From JBGLNJ01 sp041300525 (GTDB taxonomy: Bacteria > Chloroflexota > Anaerolineae > Fen-1058): a stretch of 64,000 nt of DNA. The notes under the pieces are model-generated. The model had not been told where the DNA came from. It ran no database searches and was given only the letters and a program-made list of their open reading frames with translations. The stretch lies in assembly GCA_041300525.1 (NCBI GenBank), contig JBGLNJ010000001.1:3224001-3288000 (forward strand). Reading direction: 5' to 3'. Position 1 is the stretch's first letter, and each line of letters opens with the position of its first letter. Position numbers and translations under genes: made by a program. Shown here one piece after another: positions 1 through 8,483 of the stretch.

Positions 1-366
1 GTCAAGCTCGAAGTCGAAGAAGTGGAAAAGCCGGACATGGAATCGGCGTTGGTGGCGGACAATATCGCCCAGCAGCTCGAGCGCCGCATCAGCCATAGCC
101 GGGCGATGAAGCGCGCCATCCAGCAAGCCATGCGTCTGGGCGCGGAGGGCATCAAGATCATCTGCTCCGGGCGGTTGGCCGGGTCGGAGATGGCCCGCCG
201 CGAGACGTTGATGGAAGGCCGCGTGCCACGCAGCACGCTGCGCGCCGATATTGACTTTGCCCGCGCCGAAGCGCTGACCACCTACGGGCGGATCGGCGTT
301 AAGGTGTGGATTTACAAAGGTGAGGTGCTGCCGGAAGCCAAGATGGAAGAGCCGGCGGCTGCATAG
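1..366 (+). CDS. rpsC: 30S ribosomal protein S3, C-terminal part
   Basis: Component of the small ribosomal subunit near the mRNA entry site. The frame is open from base 1, so the gene starts before the window and the N-terminal KH region is missing here. The visible 121 residues match the S3 C-terminal domain: ISHSRAMKRAIQQAMRLGAEGIKI is followed by GRLAGSEMARRE and the GRVPRSTLRADIDFA stretch, ending in an acidic, alanine-rich tail. It is followed after 12 bases by rplP, the standard S10-operon order. Confidence 0.95.
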   Translation, partial: VKLEVEEVEKPDMESALVADNIAQQLERRISHSRAMKRAIQQAMRLGAEGIKIICSGRLAGSEMARRETLMEGRVPRSTLRADIDFARAEALTTYGRIGVKVWIYKGEVLPEAKMEEPAAA

Positions 367-378
367 CGGAGTCTTGAC

Positions 379-810
379 ATGTTGATGCCAAAGCGAGTAA
401 AGTTCCGAAAGCAAATGCGCGGACGCATGAAGGGCAAGGAAACGCGCGGGGTACAAGTGTCGTTCGGCGAGTTCGGCCTGCAGGCTCTGGAGCCGTGCTG
501 GATGACGCAACGCCAGATCGAGGCGGCGCGCCGCGCTGTGGTGCACTATTGCAAGCGCCGGGGCAAGTTGTGGGTGCGTATCTTTCCCGACAAGCCCGTG
601 ACGGCCAAGCCGGCCGAAACCCGCATGGGTAAAGGCAAGGGCGCGGTGGATCACTGGGTAGCCGTCATTCGCCCGGGGCGCATCCTGTTCGAAGTGGCCG
701 GGTTGGATGAGTCCATCGCGCGCGAAGCGCTGCGGCTGGCCGCGCACAAGCTGCCCATCAAAACCCAGTTCATCAGCCGGCGCGACATCGCCGCGAGCGC
801 GGAGGAATAA
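379..810 (+). CDS. rplP: 50S ribosomal protein L16
   Basis: Large-subunit protein at the peptidyl-transferase and A-site region. The 143-residue product begins MLMPKRVKFRKQMRGRMKG and contains GEFGLQALEP, the IEAARRA helix and RMGKGKGAVDHWVAVI, all diagnostic for bacterial L16, at normal length. A GGAG ribosome-binding site lies about 8 bases before the ATG. It sits between rpsC and rpmC as in most bacteria, in one operon. Nothing is unusual in the protein itself. Confidence 0.97.
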   Translation: MLMPKRVKFRKQMRGRMKGKETRGVQVSFGEFGLQALEPCWMTQRQIEAARRAVVHYCKRRGKLWVRIFPDKPVTAKPAETRMGKGKGAVDHWVAVIRPGRILFEVAGLDESIAREALRLAAHKLPIKTQFISRRDIAASAEE

Positions 811-811
811 T

Positions 812-1009
812 ATGGATGTGCGCGAGGTTCGCGGGATGCCGACGGACGACATCCACCACAAGCTAGATCAAACTTACGAAGAGTTGTTCAACTTGCGCTT
901 TCAATTCGTGATGGGCCGACTGGAAGACCATAACCGATTGATGGCCTTGCGCCGCGATATTGCGCGGATGAAGACGATCTTGCGCGAGCGTGAGCTTCCA
1001 ACGTCGTGA
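812..1009 (+). CDS. rpmC: 50S ribosomal protein L29
   Basis: Small large-subunit protein near the exit tunnel. The start is the ATG one base after the rplP stop; a longer frame beginning at 707 lies inside rplP and is rejected. The 65-residue product has the L29 pattern: a start helix, EELFNLRFQF, then the LMALRRDIARMKTILRERE helix. In nearly all bacteria rpsQ and rplN follow immediately. Here no ribosomal gene follows, so the operon stops at this gene. Confidence 0.92.
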   Translation: MDVREVRGMPTDDIHHKLDQTYEELFNLRFQFVMGRLEDHNRLMALRRDIARMKTILRERELPTS

Positions 1010-1346
1010 AATTTGAGGCGAATTGCCACTTGCTTTCGGACGATACGCCAAGTTACCCGGTAGTTATTGAGAGGATACGGATAGGACACTATTTGTCAAT
1101 ATCCACTTTCCTGGTGATTTACCCAAGTCCAAACGTCAAGTCGCTGCGCGTTGCACCTCTGCCTTTGCCAGTGGTTGCGGATGCCCACTTTACGTTAGCC
1201 CAACTTGACAAACCGACTTGTGGGTAATCTAATCACCAGGGCAGCACAGCCGCAAAATCAGGAGGCGTGTTACCCGCCTGCGCCGTTGTGTGGTATCATT
1301 CCCCTGCCGTCCGCGGTCTGCCATCTGCCATCGAAAGGACACCACC
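1010..1346. other. Non-coding gap at the broken end of the S10 operon
   Basis: No convincing gene is present. The gap holds an imperfect inverted-repeat element (1111-1240) and then a GC-rich leader. A GAAAGGAC ribosome-binding site just before 1347 belongs to the next gene. The expected rpsQ start is not found on either strand. Confidence 0.6.
1111..1240. repeat. MITE-like inverted-repeat element, copy 1
   Basis: The left end reads CTGGTGATTTACCCAAGTC; the right end, read in reverse, is CCTGGTGATTAGATTACCCA continuing into CAAGTC. The ends are therefore imperfect inverted copies of one motif. A second element with nearly the same ends lies at 58230-58323, and the right-end 12-mer CTAATCACCAGG recurs at 38596. 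The interiors differ. No protein is encoded, which fits a non-autonomous miniature element; the mobilising enzyme is unknown. Confidence 0.5.
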
Positions 1347-2798
1347 ATGAACCGAACCCTGCGCTGGTATGACTATATATCCCTCAACATCTACTTCCTG
1401 GGCCTCACGACGATCTCGCAAACCATGTCTCCGCTGGTGATACCGCTGCTCGTCCAGCGGTTTGTGGGCGAAGCGCAAAAAGCCACGTTCTACGGCACCG
1501 TGCGCCTCTGGACGCTGATGACGGCGTTGCTGGTGCAGGCGTTGATGGGCATCCTCTCCGACCGCAGCACCTCGCGCTTTGGCCGTCGCCGTCCCTTTAT
1601 CTTTGTCGGCACGCTGGCGGCGCTGGCCGTGATCGCCGTCATCGGCTTTTCCGAGCGCATGGAGGGCATGACGGGCTATTGGTTCCTGTTCGCCATGCTG
1701 ATTCTGCTCCAGATCGCCTCCAACATCGGCCAGGCGGCTCAGCAAGGACTCATCCCCGACCTGGCGCCAGAAAATCAGCGCGGGCGCGTGTCTGGCGTCA
1801 AGGCGCTGTTTGAAGTCCCTATCCCCATGATCCTGGTTTCTTTTACGATTGCCAAGCTGATCGGCGGAGGGAACATGTGGGGTGGCATCCTGGTGGCGAT
1901 GGGTGTCCTGGCGTTGAGCATGATTCTCACCATGTTCGTGCGCGAAGAACCGTTGAAGGAATCCCCCTCCGCCTTCAACTGGATGCCTTTCCTGCGCCTG
2001 GCCCTGATGACAGCACTGTTCACGGCCATCATCCTCGGCGTGGGCGGGGCCATCCAGTATCTTCCCGACGTCTTGCAGCTTTCGGCAAGGCTCTCGACGA
2101 CGGCACTATTCGTCGTCATGTGGGCGGCGGGACTCGCGGCGATGCTCGTGGCCGTGGCGCTGGGAGTGTGGATCAGCGTCCGCATCAGCATCGGCGCGGC
2201 GGCGCGCGAGAACCCTTCCTTCACGTGGTGGGTCGTCAACCGGCTGGCCTACCTGGTGGGCGCGTTCAACCTTTCCACCTTTGCGGTATACTTTTTGCAG
2301 GCGCGGCTTGGGCTGGCGAAGGAAAAGGCAGCCGGGCCGGCCGCGTTCTTGATGTTGTTCGTGGGCATCTTTATCATGGTGTTTGCGCTCGTCAGCGGTT
2401 GGCTGTCCGACCGATTCACGCACAAACGGATCGTCGCGCTCGCGGGCATCGTGGCGGCGCTGGGCACGCTCATCGCGCTGCTTTCGCCCAGCCTGACCAT
2501 CATCTACATCGGCGGCTGCTTTATCGGCGCGGCCACGGGCATGTTCTACACGGCCAACTGGGCGCTGGGCACCGAGCTGGTTCCCAAAGCAGAGGCGGGC
2601 CGCTACCTGGGCATCTCGAACCTGGCGGGCGCGGGAGCCGGCGCGATTGGCGCGTTCATCGGCGGCCCGATTGCCGACTATATCACCCTCCACGTGCCGG
2701 GCACGCCAGGGCTGGGCTATGTGCTCCTGTTTGCCATCTATGGCACATTGTTCCTGCTCTCCATCGTCGCGCTCACTCGCGTGCGCGAGCCGGCTTGA
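1347..2798 (+). CDS. MFS transporter, GPH/SLC45-like sugar carrier
   Basis: Integral inner-membrane carrier, probably cation-coupled uptake of a sugar or glycoside. The ATG at 1347 is chosen because GAAAGGAC lies just upstream and the protein then starts MNRTLRWYDYISLN in front of the first membrane segment. The 483-residue chain shows about 12 hydrophobic segments. A loop-2 signature, GILSDRSTSRFGRRRPF, resembles that of sucrose-type carriers, and the equivalent second-half loop is SGWLSDRFTHKR. No sugar-catabolic gene is adjacent except the truncated GH4 gene about 3 kb away, so the substrate is not known. Confidence 0.85.
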   Translation: MNRTLRWYDYISLNIYFLGLTTISQTMSPLVIPLLVQRFVGEAQKATFYGTVRLWTLMTALLVQALMGILSDRSTSRFGRRRPFIFVGTLAALAVIAVIGFSERMEGMTGYWFLFAMLILLQIASNIGQAAQQGLIPDLAPENQRGRVSGVKALFEVPIPMILVSFTIAKLIGGGNMWGGILVAMGVLALSMILTMFVREEPLKESPSAFNWMPFLRLALMTALFTAIILGVGGAIQYLPDVLQLSARLSTTALFVVMWAAGLAAMLVAVALGVWISVRISIGAAARENPSFTWWVVNRLAYLVGAFNLSTFAVYFLQARLGLAKEKAAGPAAFLMLFVGIFIMVFALVSGWLSDRFTHKRIVALAGIVAALGTLIALLSPSLTIIYIGGCFIGAATGMFYTANWALGTELVPKAEAGRYLGISNLAGAGAGAIGAFIGGPIADYITLHVPGTPGLGYVLLFAIYGTLFLLSIVALTRVREPA

Positions 2799-3042
2799 GC
2801 ATGACGACATCCCCGGTTGTTCCTCGACGGCACAATCGCCACTTCTGGCCGTCCACAACGTCATGGGCGATTTTTTCATCGTGGAAGCGCGCCGAGTTGT
2901 GTTGACGGTTCGCGGATAATTTGGCCGTGTCCAAACAACGCGAATCTGGTCTACTCGTGGCCTGTCGTTGCGATGCGATGGTAGTGCAGGAAAGTATCTG
3001 CCTGGCTCCAGCGAAGACAATACCCAATCAAGGAGGCTCATC

Positions 3043-5163
3043 GTGTCCCTTGTGCGGACTCTGCAGTCTAAATGGCGATTACGGATGACAGGGATCGTTG
3101 TGGCTCTCGGGTTGGCTCTTGCAGCTCGCTTCTTCTTCACCGGTCAACCGTTTCAACCTCTTTCTCTGGAAGCCCGGAATCCGGGACTGCGCCAGAACAT
3201 AGGAATTGGGTTGTTGCTGGCGGCAATCGCGTGTTCTGCGGGAGTGGCGCTTTTATCGGCGGCGAACGAACAGGATGACGAGAATGACGCTGGCAAGCGT
3301 CTCCGTCTCGACGCCCGGCGCGCTGTCCAGCAAACCAATTGGCTTGGGCCGATGGTGGCTGCAGGCTGTTACTTGGCTTCGCTCGGATTGTATTTTGTCA
3401 CGGGCGAGAGCCTGGCAGTTCGGTTGCTGTGGCTGATCGGGATTGTGGTTTTGCTGATCAGTCAACGCCCGCTCTTGGCGATCCGGTCAGACTCGGATCG
3501 CGTTGCCTGGTGGGAATGGTGGCTGGTGACGGCGGTCACGCTCGTCGGCTTTGGCTTGCGTTACTGGCGTTTGACTGAAATCCCTTCGCACGTGGACAAC
3601 GACGTTGCCGTCATGGGGACGTATTCACTGGATATGCTCCGCACCGGCCAGGCGAATTGGTTCGGCATGGCCGGGTCTCAACATTCTTTATTCTCCCACC
3701 AATTACTGGCCTGGAGTATGCGCCTGTTCGGCCAGAACCATTATGGCTTGGTCATGATCTCGGTGATCGCCGGGACATTGACGATCCCGGTCGTGTATTT
3801 GTTGGGTCGGGAGATGTTTGGCTGGAAAGCCGGGCTGATTGCGATGGCGTTGCTGGCTACCAGCTATACACATATCCACTTCAGCCGAATTCTCTTTACC
3901 CCCAAGTCCACCTTCCTCGTCACGCTGATGTTTTATTTCCTCTTCCGGGGCCTGCGTACATTGCAGCAACTATGGTTTGCGTTAGCCGGGATTGCGTTGG
4001 GGCTGGCACTGTCGGTCTATTATTCCGGCCGGATTGGCCCAGTGATCGTGCTGGCGCTCTGGGGGTGGGCTTTGCTTTGGGAACGGCGAACCCTCTCTGC
4101 CAACTTGGGAAATTGGATCATTTTTGCGTTGGGCGCGCTACTGAGCTTCGGACCCATGTTAGCCTACATGGTTCGCAACTTGAGCGGCTATGTGGGACGA
4201 GGCAATGTCGTGACGGTGTTCGACCCGGTCGTGATGGCCCATTTAATGAACAAGTACCAAGTCGGGACCATGGGCCAGTTGCTCCTGGAGCAACTCAAGC
4301 GCGCCTTTTTGACTTTCTACTTGTATGGCGACGAAAGCCCACACTTTGCGTATCTCGGCCCCATGGTCAGCCCGTTGGCATCTACGCTGCTGGCGTTTGG
4401 CCTCGGCATTTGCCTGGTCCGGTTACGGAACTTGCGATACTTTGTCTTGGTAGCCTGGGTCGTCTTGACTCTGCTCTTGGGTGGCGTGCTGACTTCCGAT
4501 CCTCCCTTTTGGCCGCATCTGGCTATCGTGTTGCCTGCCGTCGCGCTGATTGCAGCCCTCGCCGCCGAAAGGGTAGTAGAGGAACTGGCGCCTACGCCGA
4601 CACACTTGGGATATTGGGCGCTCTGGCTTTTGTTGGCAGCCAGCCTGATTTTCACAGGAGTTGTCAACTGGCAATCGTACATTAGCGCTGTGCGCGATGA
4701 CGCCTTGCCGAGGGGCCGTATTGCCCGCTACCTCAACTCACTGCCGGCTGGCTACCAGGTTCGCCTCGTGAGCGACGACTGGACTTTTAACGATTATGCG
4801 TTTCGGTTTTTTAACCAGGACATTCCGGGGGAAAGCATCAAGGCCGACCAATTGCAATCTGCTCTGCCCCGCCTGGATAAGCCCACGGTATTTATCCTGT
4901 TCAGGCACCCCGAGCTGGCGCCGATTCTGGAACGCGAGTATCCAGGCGGAGAGGCGAGAGAGCATCTCGATTATCATAAGGAGATCGCCTTTCTATCGTA
5001 TCGCTTTGTGCCGGAGGGATACGTGTTTCCCCCAGCAAAGCCCAGTTCTTTCGACATCAGCAAGCTGCCGGGGTGGTGGCTTTTAGGCGCGGCGCTGGTT
5101 GGGTGGGGATTTCTTCTGTTCCAAATGTGGAAGCGCCGCAACCCCGTTCAGGTAACCTCGTGA
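3043..5163 (+). CDS. GT39/PMT-like membrane glycosyltransferase
   Basis: Polytopic membrane protein of 706 residues resembling dolichyl-phosphate-mannose-type glycosyltransferases, which move a sugar from a lipid carrier to a protein or lipid outside the membrane. A GTG start at 3043 has AAGGAGG seven bases upstream; longer starts lack this. An acidic pair in the first outer loop (SHVDNDVAVMG) is where the family has its catalytic DE/DD motif. Roughly a dozen hydrophobic helices follow, then a soluble C-terminal domain (about residues 560-660) and one last membrane helix. It stands alone, so acceptor and sugar cannot be told. Confidence 0.82.
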   Translation: MSLVRTLQSKWRLRMTGIVVALGLALAARFFFTGQPFQPLSLEARNPGLRQNIGIGLLLAAIACSAGVALLSAANEQDDENDAGKRLRLDARRAVQQTNWLGPMVAAGCYLASLGLYFVTGESLAVRLLWLIGIVVLLISQRPLLAIRSDSDRVAWWEWWLVTAVTLVGFGLRYWRLTEIPSHVDNDVAVMGTYSLDMLRTGQANWFGMAGSQHSLFSHQLLAWSMRLFGQNHYGLVMISVIAGTLTIPVVYLLGREMFGWKAGLIAMALLATSYTHIHFSRILFTPKSTFLVTLMFYFLFRGLRTLQQLWFALAGIALGLALSVYYSGRIGPVIVLALWGWALLWERRTLSANLGNWIIFALGALLSFGPMLAYMVRNLSGYVGRGNVVTVFDPVVMAHLMNKYQVGTMGQLLLEQLKRAFLTFYLYGDESPHFAYLGPMVSPLASTLLAFGLGICLVRLRNLRYFVLVAWVVLTLLLGGVLTSDPPFWPHLAIVLPAVALIAALAAERVVEELAPTPTHLGYWALWLLLAASLIFTGVVNWQSYISAVRDDALPRGRIARYLNSLPAGYQVRLVSDDWTFNDYAFRFFNQDIPGESIKADQLQSALPRLDKPTVFILFRHPELAPILEREYPGGEAREHLDYHKEIAFLSYRFVPEGYVFPPAKPSSFDISKLPGWWLLGAALVGWGFLLFQMWKRRNPVQVTS

Positions 5164-5244
5164 ATGTCCTGTTCGATATTTACGTCGAACCGTCCAAGAC
5201 AACGCTCGCCAAGTCCAATATCGTGCGCAGTCGCGCCTGTTCTG

Positions 5245-5298
5245 GCGATTCGGGATTCGATATTATTGGGGCGCGTCCGCGTGACGCGCCCGAATCGC
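5245..5298. repeat. Stem-loop downstream of the glycosyltransferase
   Basis: Outer arms GCGATTCGGG (5245-5254) and CCCGAATCGC (5289-5298) are perfectly complementary. An inner stem GGCGCGTC/GACGCGCC lies just inside. There is no T-run, so a classical terminator is not shown; it may act as a weak terminator or be a repeat. Confidence 0.45.
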
Positions 5299-5308
5299 GG
5301 AGTAAGTC

Positions 5309-5710
5309 ATGGATGATGCGCCAATGTGGAGCAACATGTTTCACCTGGGCTTGCCCGTGTTGGAAAAGATCTTGCGGCCCATCATCGTCTAGGCCATCCT
5401 CATCGTCGGGCTGAGGCTGGCGGGCAAGCGTGAGTTGGCGCAGCTCAATCCGTTCGACCTGGTGGTGTTGCTGACGCTCTCGAACACCGTGCAGAACGCC
5501 ATCATCGGCAACGACACGTCAGTCACGGGCGGCACGATCTCATTCATCGGCCAAAAGCCCGCGCCCGAAACTATGCGTCACGAAGAGCTTGTCGCGCGGC
5601 TCGACCAGATCGCCCGCGAGCTGGCCGCCTTGTGCGCGGAGCGCACGGAGCGCACGGAGCGAGCGGAGTGCGCGGCGCAATCCAATTTACCCTATCAGGA
5701 GACCGCATGA
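5309..5710 (+). pseudogene. Broken DUF421/YetF-family membrane protein gene
   Basis: From ATG 5309 the frame encodes MDDAPMWSNMFHLGLPVLEK, then RPIIV, a TAG stop (5390-5392), then AILIVGLRLAGKRELAQLNPFDLVVLLTLSN and NAIIGNDTSVTGG. This is the typical start of YetF-like proteins with one nonsense codon. The frame then jumps straight to the family's C-terminal tail (TMRHEELVARLDQIARELA), so the central membrane and cytoplasmic region is deleted. Only about 133 codons remain of a usual 170-230. The end of the frame overlaps the start of the GH4 gene by four bases. Confidence 0.8.
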
Positions 5711-6147
5711 CCAAGATAGCTTTTATCGGCGCAGGCAGTTTGGGCTTTACGCGCGGGCTGGTTCGGGACATTCTCACGTTCCCACTGTTGAAGGATGCTA
5801 CGCTGGCGTTGATGGACATTGACCCCGAACGGCTAGAGTTCGCCCAAAAATCGGTGCAGCGTATTGTGGACATGGGCCACTACCCGGCCAAGGTCGAGGC
5901 CACGCTGGATCGCGCCGAGGCGCTCAAGGGCGCGGACGTGGTGCTCGTCACCATTCTGGCCGGAGGCACAGACGTGTGGCGGCACGACATCGAGATTCCC
6001 AAGCAGTACGGGGTGGACATTAACATCGGCGATACGCGCGGAGTGTCCGGCATCTTTCGCGCGCTGCGCACCATCCCGGTGATGTTGAGCATCGTCAAAG
6101 ATATGGAGCGCCACTGCCCGGACGCCACCCTGGAGAAATTCGAGTGA
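5707..6147 (+). pseudogene. Family 4 glycoside hydrolase (alpha-galactosidase-like), 3'-truncated
   Basis: GH4 enzymes hydrolyse glycosides by an NAD- and metal-dependent redox mechanism. The start MTKIAFIGAGSLGFTRGLVR is the NAD-binding fold, followed by ADVVLVTILAGG and INIGDTRGVSGIFRALRT as in MelA-type enzymes. The family is about 430-470 residues long; here the match stops after CPDATL (about residue 141) and a few unrelated codons lead to a stop. From about 6131 on, the DNA is the 3' end of pgk on the other strand. The metal-site residues of the second half are lost, so the product should be inactive. Confidence 0.85.
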
Positions 6148-7269
6148 CGCGCCGCCGCCCGTGCTGACGTGCGTCATCTGCTTGGCGACGCCGGCCTTCT
6201 TGACCGCAGACGCCGAATCGCCGCCGCCGATGACGGTTGTCGCGCCGCTATCGGCCAACAGCCTGGCGATGGCAAATGTGCCCTCGGCGAATTTCGGAAA
6301 CTCGAACACGCCCATCGGGCCGTTCCACACCACGAGTTTGGCGCCCTTGAGCGCCTCGCTGAACGCGGCGATGCTTTTGGGACCGATGTCGAGCACGCGC
6401 CAGCCCGCCGGGACCTTGTCCACATCCACGACCTGGCTGGCCGCTTCGGCGTCGAACTTGTCCCCAATCACCGCGTCCACCGGCAGGAGCAGCTTGTCGC
6501 CCGCTTTCGCCATGAGGCCCTTGGCGGTCTCGACCGAACCCGCTTCGACCAAGCTATCCGCCATGTTGTAGCCTTTGGCCGCGAGGAACGTGTTTGCCAT
6601 GCCGCCGCCGATGATGAGGCGGTCGCACTTGATTAGCAAATTCTCAATCACGGCGATCTTGTCGCTGATCTTGGCCCCACCCAAGATGGCGATGTAGGGC
6701 CGCTCCGGGTTCAGCGTGGCGCGGCCCAGGTATTCGAGTTCTTGCTCCATCAGGAATCCGGATACAGCCGGCAGGAACTTGGCGACGCCCTCAGTGCTGG
6801 CGTGCGCGCGGTGCGCCGAGCCGAACGCATCGTTGACGTACACCTCGCCCAATGCCGCCAGCTTTTTGGCGAACTCGGTATCGTTCTTTTCCTCTTCCTT
6901 GTGGAAGCGGACGTTTTCGAGCATCAACACTTGGCCGGGCTGCAAAGCCTTCGCCATCGCCTCGACCTCAGGGCCGATGCAATCGGGCGCGACCTTGACG
7001 GGCTTGTTCAGCAATTTGCCCAATGCTTCCGCCGCAGGTTTGAGGCTGAACTCGGCCTCGAACCCCGCGCCCTTGGGCCGTCCCAGGTGGCTCATCAAAA
7101 TCAGCGACGCGCCCCGCTCCGCGTCGAGCACGTACTGAATCGTCTGCAGCGCCGCCTTGATGCGCTTGTCGTCCGTCACCGCGCCGTCTTTCATCGGCAC
7201 GTTAAAGTCCACGCGCATCAGCACGCGCTTGCCTTTCAAGTCAATGTCTTTGACGGTTTTCTTGTTCAT
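5833..7269 (-). CDS. pgk: Phosphoglycerate kinase with lost native C-terminus and 99-residue foreign tail
   Basis: Catalyses 1,3-bisphosphoglycerate + ADP to 3-phosphoglycerate + ATP in glycolysis. TAGGAGG precedes ATG 7269. Family motifs are intact: KRVLMRVDFNVPMKDG, LMSHLGRPKG, ENVRFHKEEEKND, NDAFGSAHRAHAS, the hinge and VVWNGPMGVFEF, and STGGGASLEFL. The native protein should end about 15 residues after ASLEFLEG. Instead, at residue 380 (base 6132) the frame runs antisense into the truncated GH4 gene and continues to a stop at 5833. It follows gap by 79 bases in the same direction. Activity is uncertain because the C-terminal helix packs on the N-domain in known structures. Confidence 0.9.
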   Translation of the reverse strand: MNKKTVKDIDLKGKRVLMRVDFNVPMKDGAVTDDKRIKAALQTIQYVLDAERGASLILMSHLGRPKGAGFEAEFSLKPAAEALGKLLNKPVKVAPDCIGPEVEAMAKALQPGQVLMLENVRFHKEEEKNDTEFAKKLAALGEVYVNDAFGSAHRAHASTEGVAKFLPAVSGFLMEQELEYLGRATLNPERPYIAILGGAKISDKIAVIENLLIKCDRLIIGGGMANTFLAAKGYNMADSLVEAGSVETAKGLMAKAGDKLLLPVDAVIGDKFDAEAASQVVDVDKVPAGWRVLDIGPKSIAAFSEALKGAKLVVWNGPMGVFEFPKFAEGTFAIARLLADSGATTVIGGGDSASAVKKAGVAKQMTHVSTGGGASLEFLQGGVRAVALHIFDDAQHHRDGAQRAKDAGHSARIADVNVHPVLLGNLDVVPPHVCASGQNGDEHHVRALERLGAIQRGLDLGRVVAHVHNTLHRFLGEL

Positions 7270-7287
7270 GAGGGCCTCCTACGAAAC

Positions 7288-7333
7288 ACGCAATACGGAA
7301 CACGCCTCACGTATTGCGTATTCCGTATTGCGT
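7288..7333. repeat. ACGCAATACG-type palindromic repeat between gap and pgk
   Basis: ACGCAATACGGA (7288-7299) and TCCGTATTGCGT (7322-7333) are perfect 12-base inverted arms around a loop containing further CACGTATTGCG units. Related units occur in gaps near 9870, 41329, 42283, 52740 and 57263. The element lies between two genes transcribed together, so a hairpin could form in their mRNA. Confidence 0.65.
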
Positions 7334-7348
7334 AAAAGGCACGAGATT

Positions 7349-8404
7349 CTACAACTTGGATGCCATCAAATTCGCCAGGTCGGCGGTGCGGACGCTATAG
7401 CCCCACTCGTTGTCGTACCATGCCACGACTTTGAGGAAATCATTCTTTTCTTTGCCGAGCACCATCGTGAACGGCAAGTCCACCGACGAGCTGTGCGGGT
7501 CGCCCTTGTAGTCAATGCTCACCAGCGGCTCGTCCACGGCGGCCAGGATGCCCTTCAGCGGGCCGGCGGCGGCGTCGCGGAATGCCTGGCGCAGTTCGTC
7601 GGTCGTCGTCGGGACCTCGACCTGCGCTGAAAAATCCACCACCGAGACAGTCGAAGTCGGCACGCGCAGCGCGTAGCCGTCAAACTTGCCCTTGAGGTCG
7701 GGGATGACGAGCGAGATGGCCTTGGCCGCGCCGGTCGTCGTGGGGATGATGCACATGGCCGCAGCGCGCGCGCGGCGCAAGTCGCTGTGCGGCATGTCCA
7801 AAATCTTTTGGTCGTTGGTGTAGGCGTGGATCGTCGTCATCAAGCCGCGCACGATCTTGAATTTGTCGTGAACGACCTTGGCAGCGGGAGCGAGGCAGTT
7901 GGTCGTGCAGGAAGCGTTCGAGACGACGTGATGATTCGCCGGGTCATACTGGTCGTCGTTCACGCCCATGACGATGGTAATGTCTTCGCCTTCCGCCGGG
8001 GCCGAGATGATGACCTTCTTGGCGCCGCCCTTGGTGATGTGGTTCTCCGCGCCCTGAACGACCTTGCCCTTCTTGTTGACGCCGTCCTTCTTGATCGTGA
8101 ACAGGCCGGTGCTTTCGACGACGATGTCAACGCCCAGGTCGCCCCACGGCAGCTTGCCCGGATCGGTCTCCTTGAACACCTTGACCGGCTTGCCATCCAC
8201 GATCAACGCATTGTCGCCCACCTCGACCGTGCCGTTAAAGCGGCCATAGTTCGAGTCGTACTTGAGCAGGTGCGCCATCGTCTTGAGGTCGCCGATGTCG
8301 TTGAACGCGACCACTTCCAGCGTTTGGGGATAGTTGTCACGGATCGCTTTGAGCACTTGCCGCCCGATGCGGCCAAAACCATTGATGCCAACTTTGGTAG
8401 CCAT
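7349..8404 (-). CDS. gap: Glyceraldehyde-3-phosphate dehydrogenase, type I
   Basis: Oxidative phosphorylation of glyceraldehyde-3-phosphate in glycolysis, reversible in gluconeogenesis. AAGGAGG stands before ATG 8404; the frame's longer N-terminus is discarded. The 351-residue protein has VGINGFGRIGR (NAD fold), FNDIGD with Asp favouring NAD, the catalytic NASCTTNCLAP, HAYTNDQ, and the C-terminal WYDNEWGYSVRT. A slightly longer insert (TIKKDGVNKKGKV) follows TGLF. It lies between yvcK upstream and pgk downstream, all on the minus strand. Confidence 0.97.
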   Translation of the reverse strand: MATKVGINGFGRIGRQVLKAIRDNYPQTLEVVAFNDIGDLKTMAHLLKYDSNYGRFNGTVEVGDNALIVDGKPVKVFKETDPGKLPWGDLGVDIVVESTGLFTIKKDGVNKKGKVVQGAENHITKGGAKKVIISAPAEGEDITIVMGVNDDQYDPANHHVVSNASCTTNCLAPAAKVVHDKFKIVRGLMTTIHAYTNDQKILDMPHSDLRRARAAAMCIIPTTTGAAKAISLVIPDLKGKFDGYALRVPTSTVSVVDFSAQVEVPTTTDELRQAFRDAAAGPLKGILAAVDEPLVSIDYKGDPHSSSVDLPFTMVLGKEKNDFLKVVAWYDNEWGYSVRTADLANLMASKL

Positions 8405-8483
8405 TGCAAAAACCTCCTTGTGCTGATTTGGTTTGCTGTTCGTCATTTACAAACGCCCGCAAATTTGGGCATTTGCGTCTTGC

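Noticed and set aside
2799..3042. Small gene between the MFS and glycosyltransferase genes
   Set aside because: Short frames only, none with a ribosome-binding site and protein-like sequence.
2106..3140. 344-codon minus-strand frame over the MFS gene end
   Set aside because: Compositionally biased shadow; the plus-strand transporter explains the region.
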